This document shows positions 6,188 through 14,420 of a stretch of 15,793 nucleotides of DNA, in pieces; positions within the stretch are counted from its first letter, which is position 1, and each line of letters begins with the position of its first letter. The notes under the pieces were generated by a model. That model had not been told where the DNA came from. It was given only the letters and a program-made list of their open reading frames with translations, and did no database searches. Source of the DNA: an uncultured Gammaproteobacteria bacterium (GTDB taxonomy: Bacteria > Pseudomonadota > Gammaproteobacteria > Rariloculales > Rariloculaceae). The translations under genes and the position numbers were made by a program. The DNA lies in NCBI GenBank assembly GCA_946887385.1, contig CAMPKU010000089.1:1-15793 (forward strand), given 5' to 3'.

Positions 6188-7543
6188 TTACCGATAGCGC
6201 GCCGCGATCGCCGCGAGCCCGCGGTCGAGCTCGGCGCGATCGAGCCAACGGCCGCGCACCATTACACCCTCGGGACGCGCGAGTGCGGCCACGTCGTCGA
6301 GCGGGTTGCCGGCCACGAGGATGAGATCTGCGGCGAGACCGGCGCGGATCGTGCCGAACTCGTTCGTGGCCTCGAAGAACTCGGCGGGTGCCGCGGTGCC
6401 CGTGCGCAGCGCTTCGTACGGCGTGAGGCCGGACGCAACGATGGCTTCGAGCTCGCGGTGCAGCGAGAAGCCCGGCACGTTGAACACTTGCGGAGCGTCG
6501 GAGCCGAGCAGCAAGCGCGCGCCGGCGTCGTGCAGCGCCTTCACGATCTCGCGGCGCAGCGCCACGAGCGCAAGCACGCGTGCGCCGTCGTAGCCTGGAG
6601 CGCCCATCATCTGCCGCTTCGAATTCGCCCATTGGTTGCGCGTGTCCGGCGACACGTATGCCATCTCCGGGCGTGCGAGCAACTCGTCGACGGTGGGTGA
6701 GGGCGACGGCCAATGCTCGATCAACGTGAGCGTCGGCACGTTCCAGACGCCGGCCGCCACGGTTGCCGAGATGAGCGCCGGCAAGCGGCTGCGATCGGCG
6801 GCGTCGGCGAGATTGAGGCCGAAAAAGCCGCCCGTCGCACGACGCTCCGCGGGCGCGAGCGCCTCCACGTAGCCGTCGAGGTGATCGATCGTGGCTTGCC
6901 GCGCCTGAATCGCGCGCTGCACACCCACGTCCGCGGGCACGTGGCCCGCAAGCTCGATACCGCTCGCAGCACCGGCTTGCACGGCCGCGTCGTACTCGGC
7001 GCGCGTGGGGCCGGGATGCACCTTCACGAAGTCGTAGCCGGCGCGCGCCTGCTCGCGGACGATGCGCGCCGCGTCGTCCGGGCTGCCGACACTTTGATCG
7101 TTCAGCGACGGGCCCGAAGTGTAGAGTCGCGGGCCCAGCACTTCGTGCTTCGCGAGGCGGTCGCGCAGCGTGAGGTGCGCCGGCGCGCCGAGCATGCCGC
7201 GCGCCGTGGTGACGCCGTTCGCCACATACAGGTACAGCACTTCTTCGACGACGCGCTGGTCGTCGGTTTGCGGCACGTGAGCGTGCATCTCGGCTAGGCC
7301 CGGGATGAGATAGCGGCCGCTGCCGTCGATGATGCGTGCGCCGGGCGCGATCTGCACGGCGCTCGCCGCGCCCACCGACTCGATGCGCTCGCCGCGCACG
7401 ACGACGGTTTGCGCAGGCAGCACGCTTTCCGTGTTCATCGGGATCACGGTGACGTTGCGAAATACCGTCACCTCTTGCGCTCCGGCCGAAGTGCCCAGCA
7501 GGGCAGCCGTAGCGAGCATCGCGAGCGACAGATGAGTCTTCAT
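6188..7543 (-). CDS. Secreted metal-dependent amidohydrolase
   Basis: 451 residues with signal peptide MKTHLSLAMLATAALLGTSAGAQ (about 1-23), so it acts in the periplasm or outside the cell. The amidohydrolase metal centre is complete: HAH in EMHAHV (H87, H89), a lysine in FVKVHPG (K174, probably carboxylated), GHVP (H201), IDHLDGY (H221) and GSDAP (D349). The C-terminal AADLILVAGNPLDDV and VMVRGRW strands rebuild the small beta domain typical of the imidazolonepropionase/prolidase-like branch. Relatives hydrolyse cyclic amides, N-acyl amino acids or Xaa-Pro dipeptides; the substrate cannot be told from sequence. The ATG at 7543 has GGAGG (7553-7557) 9 nt upstream, better than an alternative start at 7573. 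It may be co-transcribed with the small gene at 7632-7985. Confidence 0.92.
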   Translation of the reverse strand: MKTHLSLAMLATAALLGTSAGAQEVTVFRNVTVIPMNTESVLPAQTVVVRGERIESVGAASAVQIAPGARIIDGSGRYLIPGLAEMHAHVPQTDDQRVVEEVLYLYVANGVTTARGMLGAPAHLTLRDRLAKHEVLGPRLYTSGPSLNDQSVGSPDDAARIVREQARAGYDFVKVHPGPTRAEYDAAVQAGAASGIELAGHVPADVGVQRAIQARQATIDHLDGYVEALAPAERRATGGFFGLNLADAADRSRLPALISATVAAGVWNVPTLTLIEHWPSPSPTVDELLARPEMAYVSPDTRNQWANSKRQMMGAPGYDGARVLALVALRREIVKALHDAGARLLLGSDAPQVFNVPGFSLHRELEAIVASGLTPYEALRTGTAAPAEFFEATNEFGTIRAGLAADLILVAGNPLDDVAALARPEGVMVRGRWLDRAELDRGLAAIAARYR

Positions 7544-7631
7544 GGGACGCTGCCTCCGTGCCGGCGCATTCAAGCGTCATCGTAGCGCAGACGGTCACGA
7601 TCGGGGCGCGCGGGGCGGGCGTGTGGAGCCG

Positions 7632-7985
7632 CTAGGCGTGCTGCTCGCGCTGCTGAAGCGTGGTTCCGAGCTCGCCGCGGCGGCGGCTCGATTGTTGCTC
7701 GGCCTCGCGGCGTTTTCGCTCCGTGCGGGCCAGGTCGCGGAGGCGCCGGTCGCCGAAGGAGCGGTCCGGGTGCGGCACGCCGGCGTAGTAGCCGGGGCGC
7801 GCATCGACGGGGGACGGGAGGGCGCTCGCCTCTAGCACGGCGCAGACGCTGACGAATGAAAGCCCGAGCTGGATGGCTTCGAGAACGCGCTTCGTTTTGG
7901 CTGTCGCGGCGAGCATGTAGCCAATCTGCCGGTCATTACCTGAATCGAGCCTGAAGCGCGCTGGGGGGGCGAACTTCGCGGACAT
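7632..7985 (-). CDS. Small hypothetical protein
   Basis: A 117-codon frame starting MSAKFAPPARFRLDSG, with AGGA about 10 nt upstream of its ATG. It has a helical, moderately hydrophobic stretch (IQLGLSFVSVCAVLEA, about 43-58) that could be one membrane-associated helix. The tail from about residue 85 is rich in Arg, Glu and Gln and may be helical. No family is recognised. Its ATG overlaps a plus-strand ATG in a single CATG (7983-7986), back to back with the MHYT kinase gene. It precedes the amidohydrolase by 88 nt on the same strand. Reading frames on the opposite strand are also open here, so this could be a shadow, but the Shine-Dalgarno favours a real gene. Confidence 0.45.
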   Translation of the reverse strand: MSAKFAPPARFRLDSGNDRQIGYMLAATAKTKRVLEAIQLGLSFVSVCAVLEASALPSPVDARPGYYAGVPHPDRSFGDRRLRDLARTERKRREAEQQSSRRRGELGTTLQQREQHA

Positions 7986-8064
7986 GAGAACGGCTTCCTG
8001 GTCTCGCCGGGCCTGCGTGTCCATCCTTGTTTCCCGTAAACCCGCAGCGCCAGGGGGAAGCCGC

Positions 8065-10512
8065 GTGGACCACATGCACAGCAGTTATTCGCTGGCCCTG
8101 GTCGTCCTGTCTTATGTCGTCGCGGTGCTCGCGTCGCACGTTACGTTGAGTCTCGCGCAGCGGCTGCGCCCCACCGGTGCGGTCGATCCTGCGCATACCC
8201 CGCACTGGCCCTGGATCATCGGCGGCGCATTCTCGATGGGCACGGGCATCTGGTCCATGCACTTCATCGGGATGCTGGCGTTTCACCTGCCGATCGAGGT
8301 GGTGTACGACTTAGGGCTCACCGCTGCGTCGTACGTCATCGCCGTCGTGGTCTCGGGGTTTGCGCTGCTGATCTTTCGCCGCAACGATCCCACGATTCTC
8401 GGCATTGCGATTCCCGGGCTCTTCATCGGCTTCGGCATCTGCGCCATGCACTACACGGGTATGGCCGCGATGCGGATGTCGCCGGAGATTGCCTACGACC
8501 CCATGCTGTTCACCGCATCCGTGGTCATCGCGCTCGGCGCGGCGATGGCTGCCCTGTGGATCGCGTTCAGCCTGCCGCAGGGTCACCGACATCGACGTTG
8601 GCACAAGCTCGCGGCTGCTTCGGTGATGGGGGCTGCGATCGTCGGCATGCACTACACCGGCATGGCTGCGGCAAATTTTTCGCACGAGGCGCAATCGATG
8701 GCGGGCGGACCGCGAATCGATACCACGTGGCTCGCCATCACAATCTCGGCGTTCACGTTCTTGATCTTGGGATCGACGCTGTTGCTGTCGGTGATCGACG
8801 CGCGCCTCCAGTCGACGATCGCGCGTTCGGCCGAGGAGCTCAAGCGCGCCAACGAGGCGCTCGAGCAGCGCGTCGCGGATCGAACGCTTCACTTGACGCA
8901 TGAGCAGGCGCGCACGGCGGCGCTGCTCACGGACTTGCATGCCGCCAAGGAAGTGGCCGAGGCCGCGAGCCGCGCGAAGAGCGCATTCCTGGCGACGATC
9001 AGTCACGAAATTCGCACGCCGATGAACGCCATCTTGGGTTTGCTCGAGCTGCTGAGCTACTCGCGCCTGGACGATGAGCAGCGCGAGACCGTGGGGCTGC
9101 TCCGAGATTCGTCGGGCTCGCTGCTGCGGCTCATCGACGACATCCTCGATTTTTCGAAGATCGAAGCCGGCAAGCTCGAGGTGCGCAGCGAGCCCACGCG
9201 GTTGCGCGCGATCGTGGAGCAAGTGACGCAAATCTTCGCCGGTGTGGCGAGCGCGAAGGGGCTGACGCTGCAAAGCGCCGTTGCCGACGACGTGCCGGAG
9301 CACGTGCTCGTCGACGGGTTGCGGCTGCGGCAAGTGCTCAGCAACTTCTTGAGCAATGCGGTCAAGTTCACGGAGCGCGGCAGCATCGGGCTGCAAGTGC
9401 GCAGCGTTGCAAAACCCGGGCGCACCGACCTCGTCCGCTTCACCGTCGTCGACAGCGGCATCGGCATGGACGGCGACACGATTGCGCGGCTGTGCGAACC
9501 GTTCGTGCAGGGCGATACGCGCACGTCGCGCCGCTACGGCGGCACCGGGCTCGGTCTCGCGATCTGCCGGCGGCTTGCCGAGCTCATGGCCGGGGAGCTT
9601 CAAATCGAGAGCGTGCCGCGCCAGGGCACGACAATTTCATTCGTGCTGCCGCTCACGAAGGCGGCGCCCGCCGCAACGCAAGCGCAACGGAGCGTGACCG
9701 ACACGCATCCGGACGTTACCGACGCATTGCCGTCACGCGCGCCGGCCGTCGAAGCGGCCGCCGCGATCGGGGAGCTCATCCTGGTGGTCGACGACCATCC
9801 CACGAACCGGCGGCTGCTCGTGCGCCAGCTCGCGTGGCTCGGCTATGCCGCGGAAGCCGTGGCGGACGGCACTCAGGCGCTCGCCTGTTTTCTCGCGCGC
9901 CGCGCGGCCGGCACGCCGCATGCGCTGGTGATCACCGATTGCCAGATGCCCGAGATGGACGGTTACGAGCTCACGCGGCGCATCCGCGAAGCCGAGCACG
10001 GCGGGCGTGAGCGCGCGCGCGTGCTGGCATTCACGGCGAACACGTTGGTAGAAGCCGCCGACGAATGTCGCGCGGCGGGCATGGACGATGTGCTCACCAA
10101 ACCCATCGAGCTGAAAGATCTGAAGGCGAAGCTCGAGCACTGGCTGCCGCTGCGGCGACCGCCGCTCGAGGCTGACATGGCGGCGGACAACCACGGCGCC
10201 GCGGAGCAGGCGCGCTCGGCAGACTCGAGCTTGACGGGGGAGTTTTGCGTGGCTCACGACGAGGACATGGGCTTGCTCCGCGATGCCCTACGCGCACAGC
10301 AGGCGGACGCTGTCGCGCGTGCCGCGCATCGAATCAAGGGTGCCGCGCGAATGTACGGCGACGGCGCGCTCGCAGACGCGGCCGCGAAGCTCGAGGACGC
10401 CGCGCGTGCCGGTGCGTGGCAAGACACGGAGACGGCGGCGCAGCGAGTCGACGGCGAGACCGCGCGTCTATTCGACCGCACCGGTTGGCCGGCAAGGAGC
10501 CGACGCGCATGA
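8065..10512 (+). CDS. MHYT-domain hybrid sensor histidine kinase with receiver and HPt domains
   Basis: 815 residues. The N-terminus is a multi-helix MHYT membrane sensor with three motifs: MHFIG (65), MHYTG (128) and MHYTG (195). MHYT domains have been proposed to bind copper and sense oxygen, NO or CO. Next come a coiled-coil linker (about 255-300), HisKA SHEIRTPMNAILG (H314), and HATPase with NAVKFT (N431), DSGIGM (463) and GGTGLGL (492). A receiver follows with DD (576-577), phospho-acceptor D625 in TDCQMPEMDGYE and K679, then a C-terminal HPt with AAHRIKGA (H755). All phosphorelay residues His-Asp-His are present. GTG 8065 is preferred because GGGGGA lies 6 nt upstream; ATG 8074 is almost as good, and ATG 7984 would add a non-hydrophobic extension. 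The stop overlaps the next start (ATGA), so it probably signals to the REC-EAL protein. Confidence 0.93.
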   Translation: MDHMHSSYSLALVVLSYVVAVLASHVTLSLAQRLRPTGAVDPAHTPHWPWIIGGAFSMGTGIWSMHFIGMLAFHLPIEVVYDLGLTAASYVIAVVVSGFALLIFRRNDPTILGIAIPGLFIGFGICAMHYTGMAAMRMSPEIAYDPMLFTASVVIALGAAMAALWIAFSLPQGHRHRRWHKLAAASVMGAAIVGMHYTGMAAANFSHEAQSMAGGPRIDTTWLAITISAFTFLILGSTLLLSVIDARLQSTIARSAEELKRANEALEQRVADRTLHLTHEQARTAALLTDLHAAKEVAEAASRAKSAFLATISHEIRTPMNAILGLLELLSYSRLDDEQRETVGLLRDSSGSLLRLIDDILDFSKIEAGKLEVRSEPTRLRAIVEQVTQIFAGVASAKGLTLQSAVADDVPEHVLVDGLRLRQVLSNFLSNAVKFTERGSIGLQVRSVAKPGRTDLVRFTVVDSGIGMDGDTIARLCEPFVQGDTRTSRRYGGTGLGLAICRRLAELMAGELQIESVPRQGTTISFVLPLTKAAPAATQAQRSVTDTHPDVTDALPSRAPAVEAAAAIGELILVVDDHPTNRRLLVRQLAWLGYAAEAVADGTQALACFLARRAAGTPHALVITDCQMPEMDGYELTRRIREAEHGGRERARVLAFTANTLVEAADECRAAGMDDVLTKPIELKDLKAKLEHWLPLRRPPLEADMAADNHGAAEQARSADSSLTGEFCVAHDEDMGLLRDALRAQQADAVARAAHRIKGAARMYGDGALADAAAKLEDAARAGAWQDTETAAQRVDGETARLFDRTGWPARSRRA

Positions 10513-12077
10513 GCAACATGGGTCAAGCGGCGACGGTTCTCGTCATCGACGATCATCGCTTTCAGCGCACCGTGCTCGCACGCATGTTCAAAGCGCTCGG
10601 AGTTGCCAATGTCCTCGAGGCCGAGGACGGTACCGCCGCGCTTGCGCTCGTACGCGCGCACCGCGACACCCTGATGCTCATCGTCACGGACGTGGACATG
10701 CCGGAGATGGACGGCCTCGAGTTGTTGCGCCGGCTGTCCGAGGAGGCGCCGCGGACGGCCGTGGCGATCCACAGCGCGCTCGATCGAACGCTCTTGAAGT
10801 CGATCGAGGTGATGGCCGCCGCCTACGGCGTGGAGCTGGTCGGCGTGCTCGAGAAACCCGTGACCGAGGAAGCGCTCGGGGGCGTGCTCGAGCGGGCGCT
10901 GGAGAGAACGTGCACGCCAAAGCAGCTCGATGCCGATCCCGACCAGACTCAGGTGGCCGAGGCGCTCGCGCAGCATGAGTTCGAGCCGTGGTTCCAGCCC
11001 AAAGTGGATCTGCGCAGCGGGCGGGTGTGCGGCGCGGAGGTGCTCGTGCGGTGGTGCCGGCTGCATACCGATCCGCTGCCGCCCGACCGCTTTCTCGCGA
11101 TGATCCACGAGAGCGGCATGATGCGCTCGCTCACTCTGGCCGTGGCGGCGCGTTCTGCGCAGTGCCTGGAGCATATAAGCCCTCGCGGGAAGGACTTCAC
11201 GCTGTCGCTGAACGTTTGTCCCACGCTGCTCGACGATCCCGAGTTCGGAGCGTCGCTCGCGCGCGCGCTCGTGAACGCCGGCGCCGCGCCCGAGGAAGTG
11301 GTGCTCGAGATCACCGAGAGCGCCGCCTCGCGCAACGAAGGCGCCGCGCTCGAAAACCTGGCGCGCTTGCGCATGCGCGGCTTCGAGCTTTCGATCGACG
11401 ACTTCGGTACGGGGCATTCATCGCTGGCGAAGCTGGTGCGCACGCCGTTCTCCGAGCTCAAGATCGATCGCGAGTTCGTGGTCAAGCTCGCCACGGAGCC
11501 GGCTGCGCGCACATTGGTGGAATCGATCGTGGCGATCGCGCGCCGGCTCGGGCTGCGGACAGTGGCGGAAGGCATCGAAACCGAACTGCAGCGCGAGATC
11601 CTGATCGGCCTCAACTGCGACATGGGCCAGGGCTACCTGTTCGCGAAGCCGATGCCGGCCGCCGACTGGCTCGAGTGGATGCAAACCCAACGCGGCCCGC
11701 CGCGCGCGGCGAGCGCTAGCGTCTCTCGCGGAAGCTGCGCCGGCTCACTGATCGCGCAACACCGCGAGCGGGCTCGTGCGCGAAGCGCGCAGCGCGGGCA
11801 CGAACGCAGCCAGCGCCGCCGCTGCTACCAGCAGCAGTCCGGCAGCGGTGAGACTGGCGGTGTCGAGCGGGGCCACGCCGAACAGGAGGGCGCGCATGCC
11901 TTGTGCCGCGAGCATCGCCAGGACGAGCCCAACCACGACTCCGGCGCCCGCCACGAGCAGCGAGCTGCCGACCACCATGCGAACCAGTTGCAGCGTGCTC
12001 GCGCCCAGCGCAATGCGAATGCCGATCTCATGCGTGCGGCGCTCGACCGAGAACGACACCGCGGCATAAATTCCTAA
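10509..12077 (+). CDS. Response regulator with EAL c-di-GMP phosphodiesterase domain and aberrant C-terminal tail
   Basis: 522 codons. Residues 9-130 form a receiver: DD (14-15), phospho-acceptor D61 in TDVDMPEMDG, S89 and K116. Residues about 155-392 form an EAL domain that hydrolyses c-di-GMP to pGpG. The signature reads E177-V-L instead of EAL, but N235, E267, DDFGTG (D297, D298), ELKID (K318), AEGIE (E354, E357) and GQGYLFAKP (Q374) are all there, so activity is expected. The receiver-EAL layout and roughly 392-residue core match Pseudomonas RocR. ATG 10509 overlaps the kinase stop and has AAGGAG 9 nt upstream. After the domain the frame stays open for about 130 more codons; residues 413-522 lie antisense to the 3' end of the permease gene and look like non-natural protein. 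A lost stop or a frameshift near 11693-11717 is likely. Confidence 0.85.
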   Translation: MSNMGQAATVLVIDDHRFQRTVLARMFKALGVANVLEAEDGTAALALVRAHRDTLMLIVTDVDMPEMDGLELLRRLSEEAPRTAVAIHSALDRTLLKSIEVMAAAYGVELVGVLEKPVTEEALGGVLERALERTCTPKQLDADPDQTQVAEALAQHEFEPWFQPKVDLRSGRVCGAEVLVRWCRLHTDPLPPDRFLAMIHESGMMRSLTLAVAARSAQCLEHISPRGKDFTLSLNVCPTLLDDPEFGASLARALVNAGAAPEEVVLEITESAASRNEGAALENLARLRMRGFELSIDDFGTGHSSLAKLVRTPFSELKIDREFVVKLATEPAARTLVESIVAIARRLGLRTVAEGIETELQREILIGLNCDMGQGYLFAKPMPAADWLEWMQTQRGPPRAASASVSRGSCAGSLIAQHRERARARSAQRGHERSQRRRCYQQQSGSGETGGVERGHAEQEGAHALCREHRQDEPNHDSGARHEQRAADHHANQLQRARAQRNANADLMRAALDRERHRGINS

Positions 12078-14183
12078 GGTGGCCAAGACGAGGGCGAGAG
12101 CCGCGAACGCGGCGATGAGCGCCGTCGACGTCCGCGCCGCGGCGAGCGCATTCGCCAAATGCGTCGCGAACGCTCCACTGCGCGTGATGGGCAGCGATGG
12201 GCGAACCTCGCGCAGCGCGCGCGGCAACGTGCCGAGCAGCGCAGCGGGATCGCCCGCCGTGCGCACCACGACCGAAAACCCGCCGGTGTTCACTTGCTCC
12301 GTCGACCAGTACATGAGCGGCGTCGGGCTCTCCTGCAGTTCTTCGACTTTGACGTCTGCCACCACGCCGATGACCTCGCGCCAGTCCGTGGAGTCGTCTT
12401 GCGGCCGCACGCGCCGGCCGACGGCATCGCCGCCGAAAAACATGCGGGCCGCGGTCTCGCTGACGACGACGACTCGAGCCGACTCGCGACGATCCGTGGC
12501 GGCGAAATTTCGGCCGGCCAGCAGCGCAATCCCCATCGTCGAAAAATACTCCGGGCTCACCATCGCGATGGGCATCTCGATGGCGCTGGTTCCTCTCGGC
12601 AGCTCATACCCTTCGACGATCGTGGACGCCGTCGGCCCGCCGGCGAGCGGCAACCTTGTGGTGAGCGCCACGCTTTCGACGCCGGGCAAGGCGCCGATGC
12701 GTTCGCGGATCTGGGCCGCGACGATGCCCGTCTCTTCTTGGTTAACCCCGCCTTGCAGCAAGTTCGTGCCGACGATCGCGATGCGGTCAGCGTCGACACC
12801 GGGATCGACGCGCTCGGCGTTGATCAGGCTGCGCGCCAAGAGCGCGCTGGCGGCGACGAGCACCACCGATAGCGCCACCTGCGCGGCCACGAGCGCGCCG
12901 CGCAGCAGCGATTTGCCGCCCGCTGAATGCCCGCGCCCCGCGTCGCGCAGCGTGCTCGCGACATTAGTCGTCGCCGATCGGCGCGACGGCAGCAGGCCGA
13001 ACAGGCAGCCCGTCGCGAGCGCGGCGACGATGCTGAACGTGACCATCCGATAATCGAACCGCACGTCGAGCGCTTGGTTCGCTGGCGGCAACGGCACGCT
13101 CGCGATCACGTCCTGAAGCCAGATGGCGGCGAGCAGCCCGAGGGCTCCGCCTAGCAAGGACAAGAGCAACGCCTCGAGAAGTAACGGCCGCCCAATGCGC
13201 GCACGGTCGCCGCCTAGGGCTTCGCGGATCGCGAGCTCCGGAGCGCGCGCCAGGCCCCGCACGAGCAGCAGATTGCCGAGATTGCCGCAGGTGAGCAGCA
13301 GCACCATACCCGCCACCACGAACAGGCCGACGCCGCTGCCGGCCAGGATCGGATCGATGCTCGGGTGGATGCGCACGTCGTCAAGGGCGAACACGGTGAT
13401 GTCGCGGCCTCGATCGATCTCGGGAAACAGCTCGCCGTGCTGCGTTGCAAGGGTCTGCAGCTCGCCCCGCGCGCGCTCGATCGTGACGCCGGGTTGCAGC
13501 CGCGCCTTGACCGTGTACCAGTGGTCTTGCCGGCGCTCGAGGTTCGCAATGGCGAAGGGCCCTTCGATGCCGACGGCTGAAATCGACAGCCAGAAGTCGG
13601 CGGCGGCGACGCCGCCATCGGCGTTGAAGCCCTGCGGACCGATCCCGATGACGGTGACGAGCTGGTTGTTGAGCCTGATCGTCCGCCCGATCACGTTCGG
13701 ATCCGAGCCGAACCGCGTTCGCCACGCCTTGTCCGTCACCACGGCGGCGAGCTCGGCGCCGACCGTGTCGTGCCCGGCGTCGAACCACCGGCCGCGCGAC
13801 GGGGCGAGGCCGAGCACCGGAAAGTAACTCGCGGTTGCGAACTCCACGGCAACGTCGCGCGGGCCGTCCGGTGTCTCCCAGCTCGCGGCGCCGCCTCTCG
13901 TGGCGGCGACGCCGGCGAAGACGCCGGTTAGCGCGGCGATATCCCGATAAGCCGGGTACGCCGTTGACGTGGGCTCGCCGCCGTCGGAATCCTGATAGAT
14001 GTGCACGATCCGCTCGGGCTCCGTGAACGGAACGCTGCGCCAGAGCATGGCGTCGACGGCGGCGAACACCGTGACGTTGAGCCCGATACCGATCGCGAGA
14101 ATCGCCACGGCGAACGCGGAGAACACCGGCGTACGGTGCAGACGTCGAGCCGCATACTTCAGGTCTTGGATCAGCAGGGACAC
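11745..14183 (-). CDS. MacB/FtsX-type orphan permease (ADOP-like)
   Basis: 812 residues in the two-module layout of the acidobacterial duplicated orphan permease (ADOP) type. It starts with SLLIQDLKYAARRLHRTP, TM1 (about 20-42) and a MacB-like periplasmic domain (about 50-280). Three TM helices follow, with CGNLGNLLLVRGLARAPELAIREALGG between them. TM5 is near ALVAAQVALSVVLVAASALLA, followed by a second periplasmic domain, then three C-terminal helices with RRTHEIGIRIALGAS and the end SPLAVLRDQ. MacB/FtsX permeases normally work with an ATPase in export or mechanotransmission; no ATPase is encoded nearby. GTG 14183 was chosen because GAGGAGA (14190-14196) lies 6 nt upstream and relatives start at this point; a GTG at 14201 would place that site inside the gene. 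Its 3' end overlaps the EAL gene reading frame by 333 nt. Cargo is unknown. Confidence 0.88.
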   Translation of the reverse strand: MSLLIQDLKYAARRLHRTPVFSAFAVAILAIGIGLNVTVFAAVDAMLWRSVPFTEPERIVHIYQDSDGGEPTSTAYPAYRDIAALTGVFAGVAATRGGAASWETPDGPRDVAVEFATASYFPVLGLAPSRGRWFDAGHDTVGAELAAVVTDKAWRTRFGSDPNVIGRTIRLNNQLVTVIGIGPQGFNADGGVAAADFWLSISAVGIEGPFAIANLERRQDHWYTVKARLQPGVTIERARGELQTLATQHGELFPEIDRGRDITVFALDDVRIHPSIDPILAGSGVGLFVVAGMVLLLTCGNLGNLLLVRGLARAPELAIREALGGDRARIGRPLLLEALLLSLLGGALGLLAAIWLQDVIASVPLPPANQALDVRFDYRMVTFSIVAALATGCLFGLLPSRRSATTNVASTLRDAGRGHSAGGKSLLRGALVAAQVALSVVLVAASALLARSLINAERVDPGVDADRIAIVGTNLLQGGVNQEETGIVAAQIRERIGALPGVESVALTTRLPLAGGPTASTIVEGYELPRGTSAIEMPIAMVSPEYFSTMGIALLAGRNFAATDRRESARVVVVSETAARMFFGGDAVGRRVRPQDDSTDWREVIGVVADVKVEELQESPTPLMYWSTEQVNTGGFSVVVRTAGDPAALLGTLPRALREVRPSLPITRSGAFATHLANALAAARTSTALIAAFAALALVLATLGIYAAVSFSVERRTHEIGIRIALGASTLQLVRMVVGSSLLVAGAGVVVGLVLAMLAAQGMRALLFGVAPLDTASLTAAGLLLVAAAALAAFVPALRASRTSPLAVLRDQ

Positions 14184-14420
14184 TCGTGCTCTCCTCGCCA
14201 CGCATAGGGGCGCGCCTCGGCTCGCAAGTGCAGGGAGCGTGCCACGCCAGGCGCGACGTGTAACGCCTTGATTTGTCTATAGCCGAGCGGTGCCGTGCGG
14301 CGCGAGCCGTCTCGCTTGCGCGGCGCGCGTCCCAGAGGCGGGACGAGCCGCTTTGGCACGCGCGGCTTTTGAAACCGCTACTATTTGTTCTCCGTAGTGG
14401 CGCGGTATCCAAACGATTCC
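14184..14420. other. Intergenic region between divergent permeases
   Basis: This 237-bp spacer must hold the promoters of both permease genes. A TACTAT at 14379-14384, 42 nt before the plus-strand ATG, could be a -10 box, but no convincing -35 is at the right distance. No clear inverted repeat or coding frame of its own was found. Confidence 0.4.

Noticed and set aside
5820..7598. 592-codon minus-strand frame overlapping the amidohydrolase
   Set aside because: It is in another frame of the same strand; the 6188-7543 frame holds the complete amidohydrolase metal site and signal peptide, while this one is Arg-rich and featureless.
7984..8064. Upstream ATG start for the MHYT kinase
   Set aside because: It would add a basic, non-hydrophobic stretch before TM1, whereas GGGGGA is well placed for the GTG at 8065.
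14353..14370. Sigma-54-like TTGGCACG upstream of the right-hand permease
   Set aside because: The GG at -24 is present, but the position expected for the -12 GC reads TT, so the spacing rule fails.
13381..14412. 343-codon minus-strand frame with an ATG at 14205 within the permease promoter region
   Set aside because: It is out of frame with the permease and Arg-rich; the GAGGAGA belongs to the GTG at 14183.
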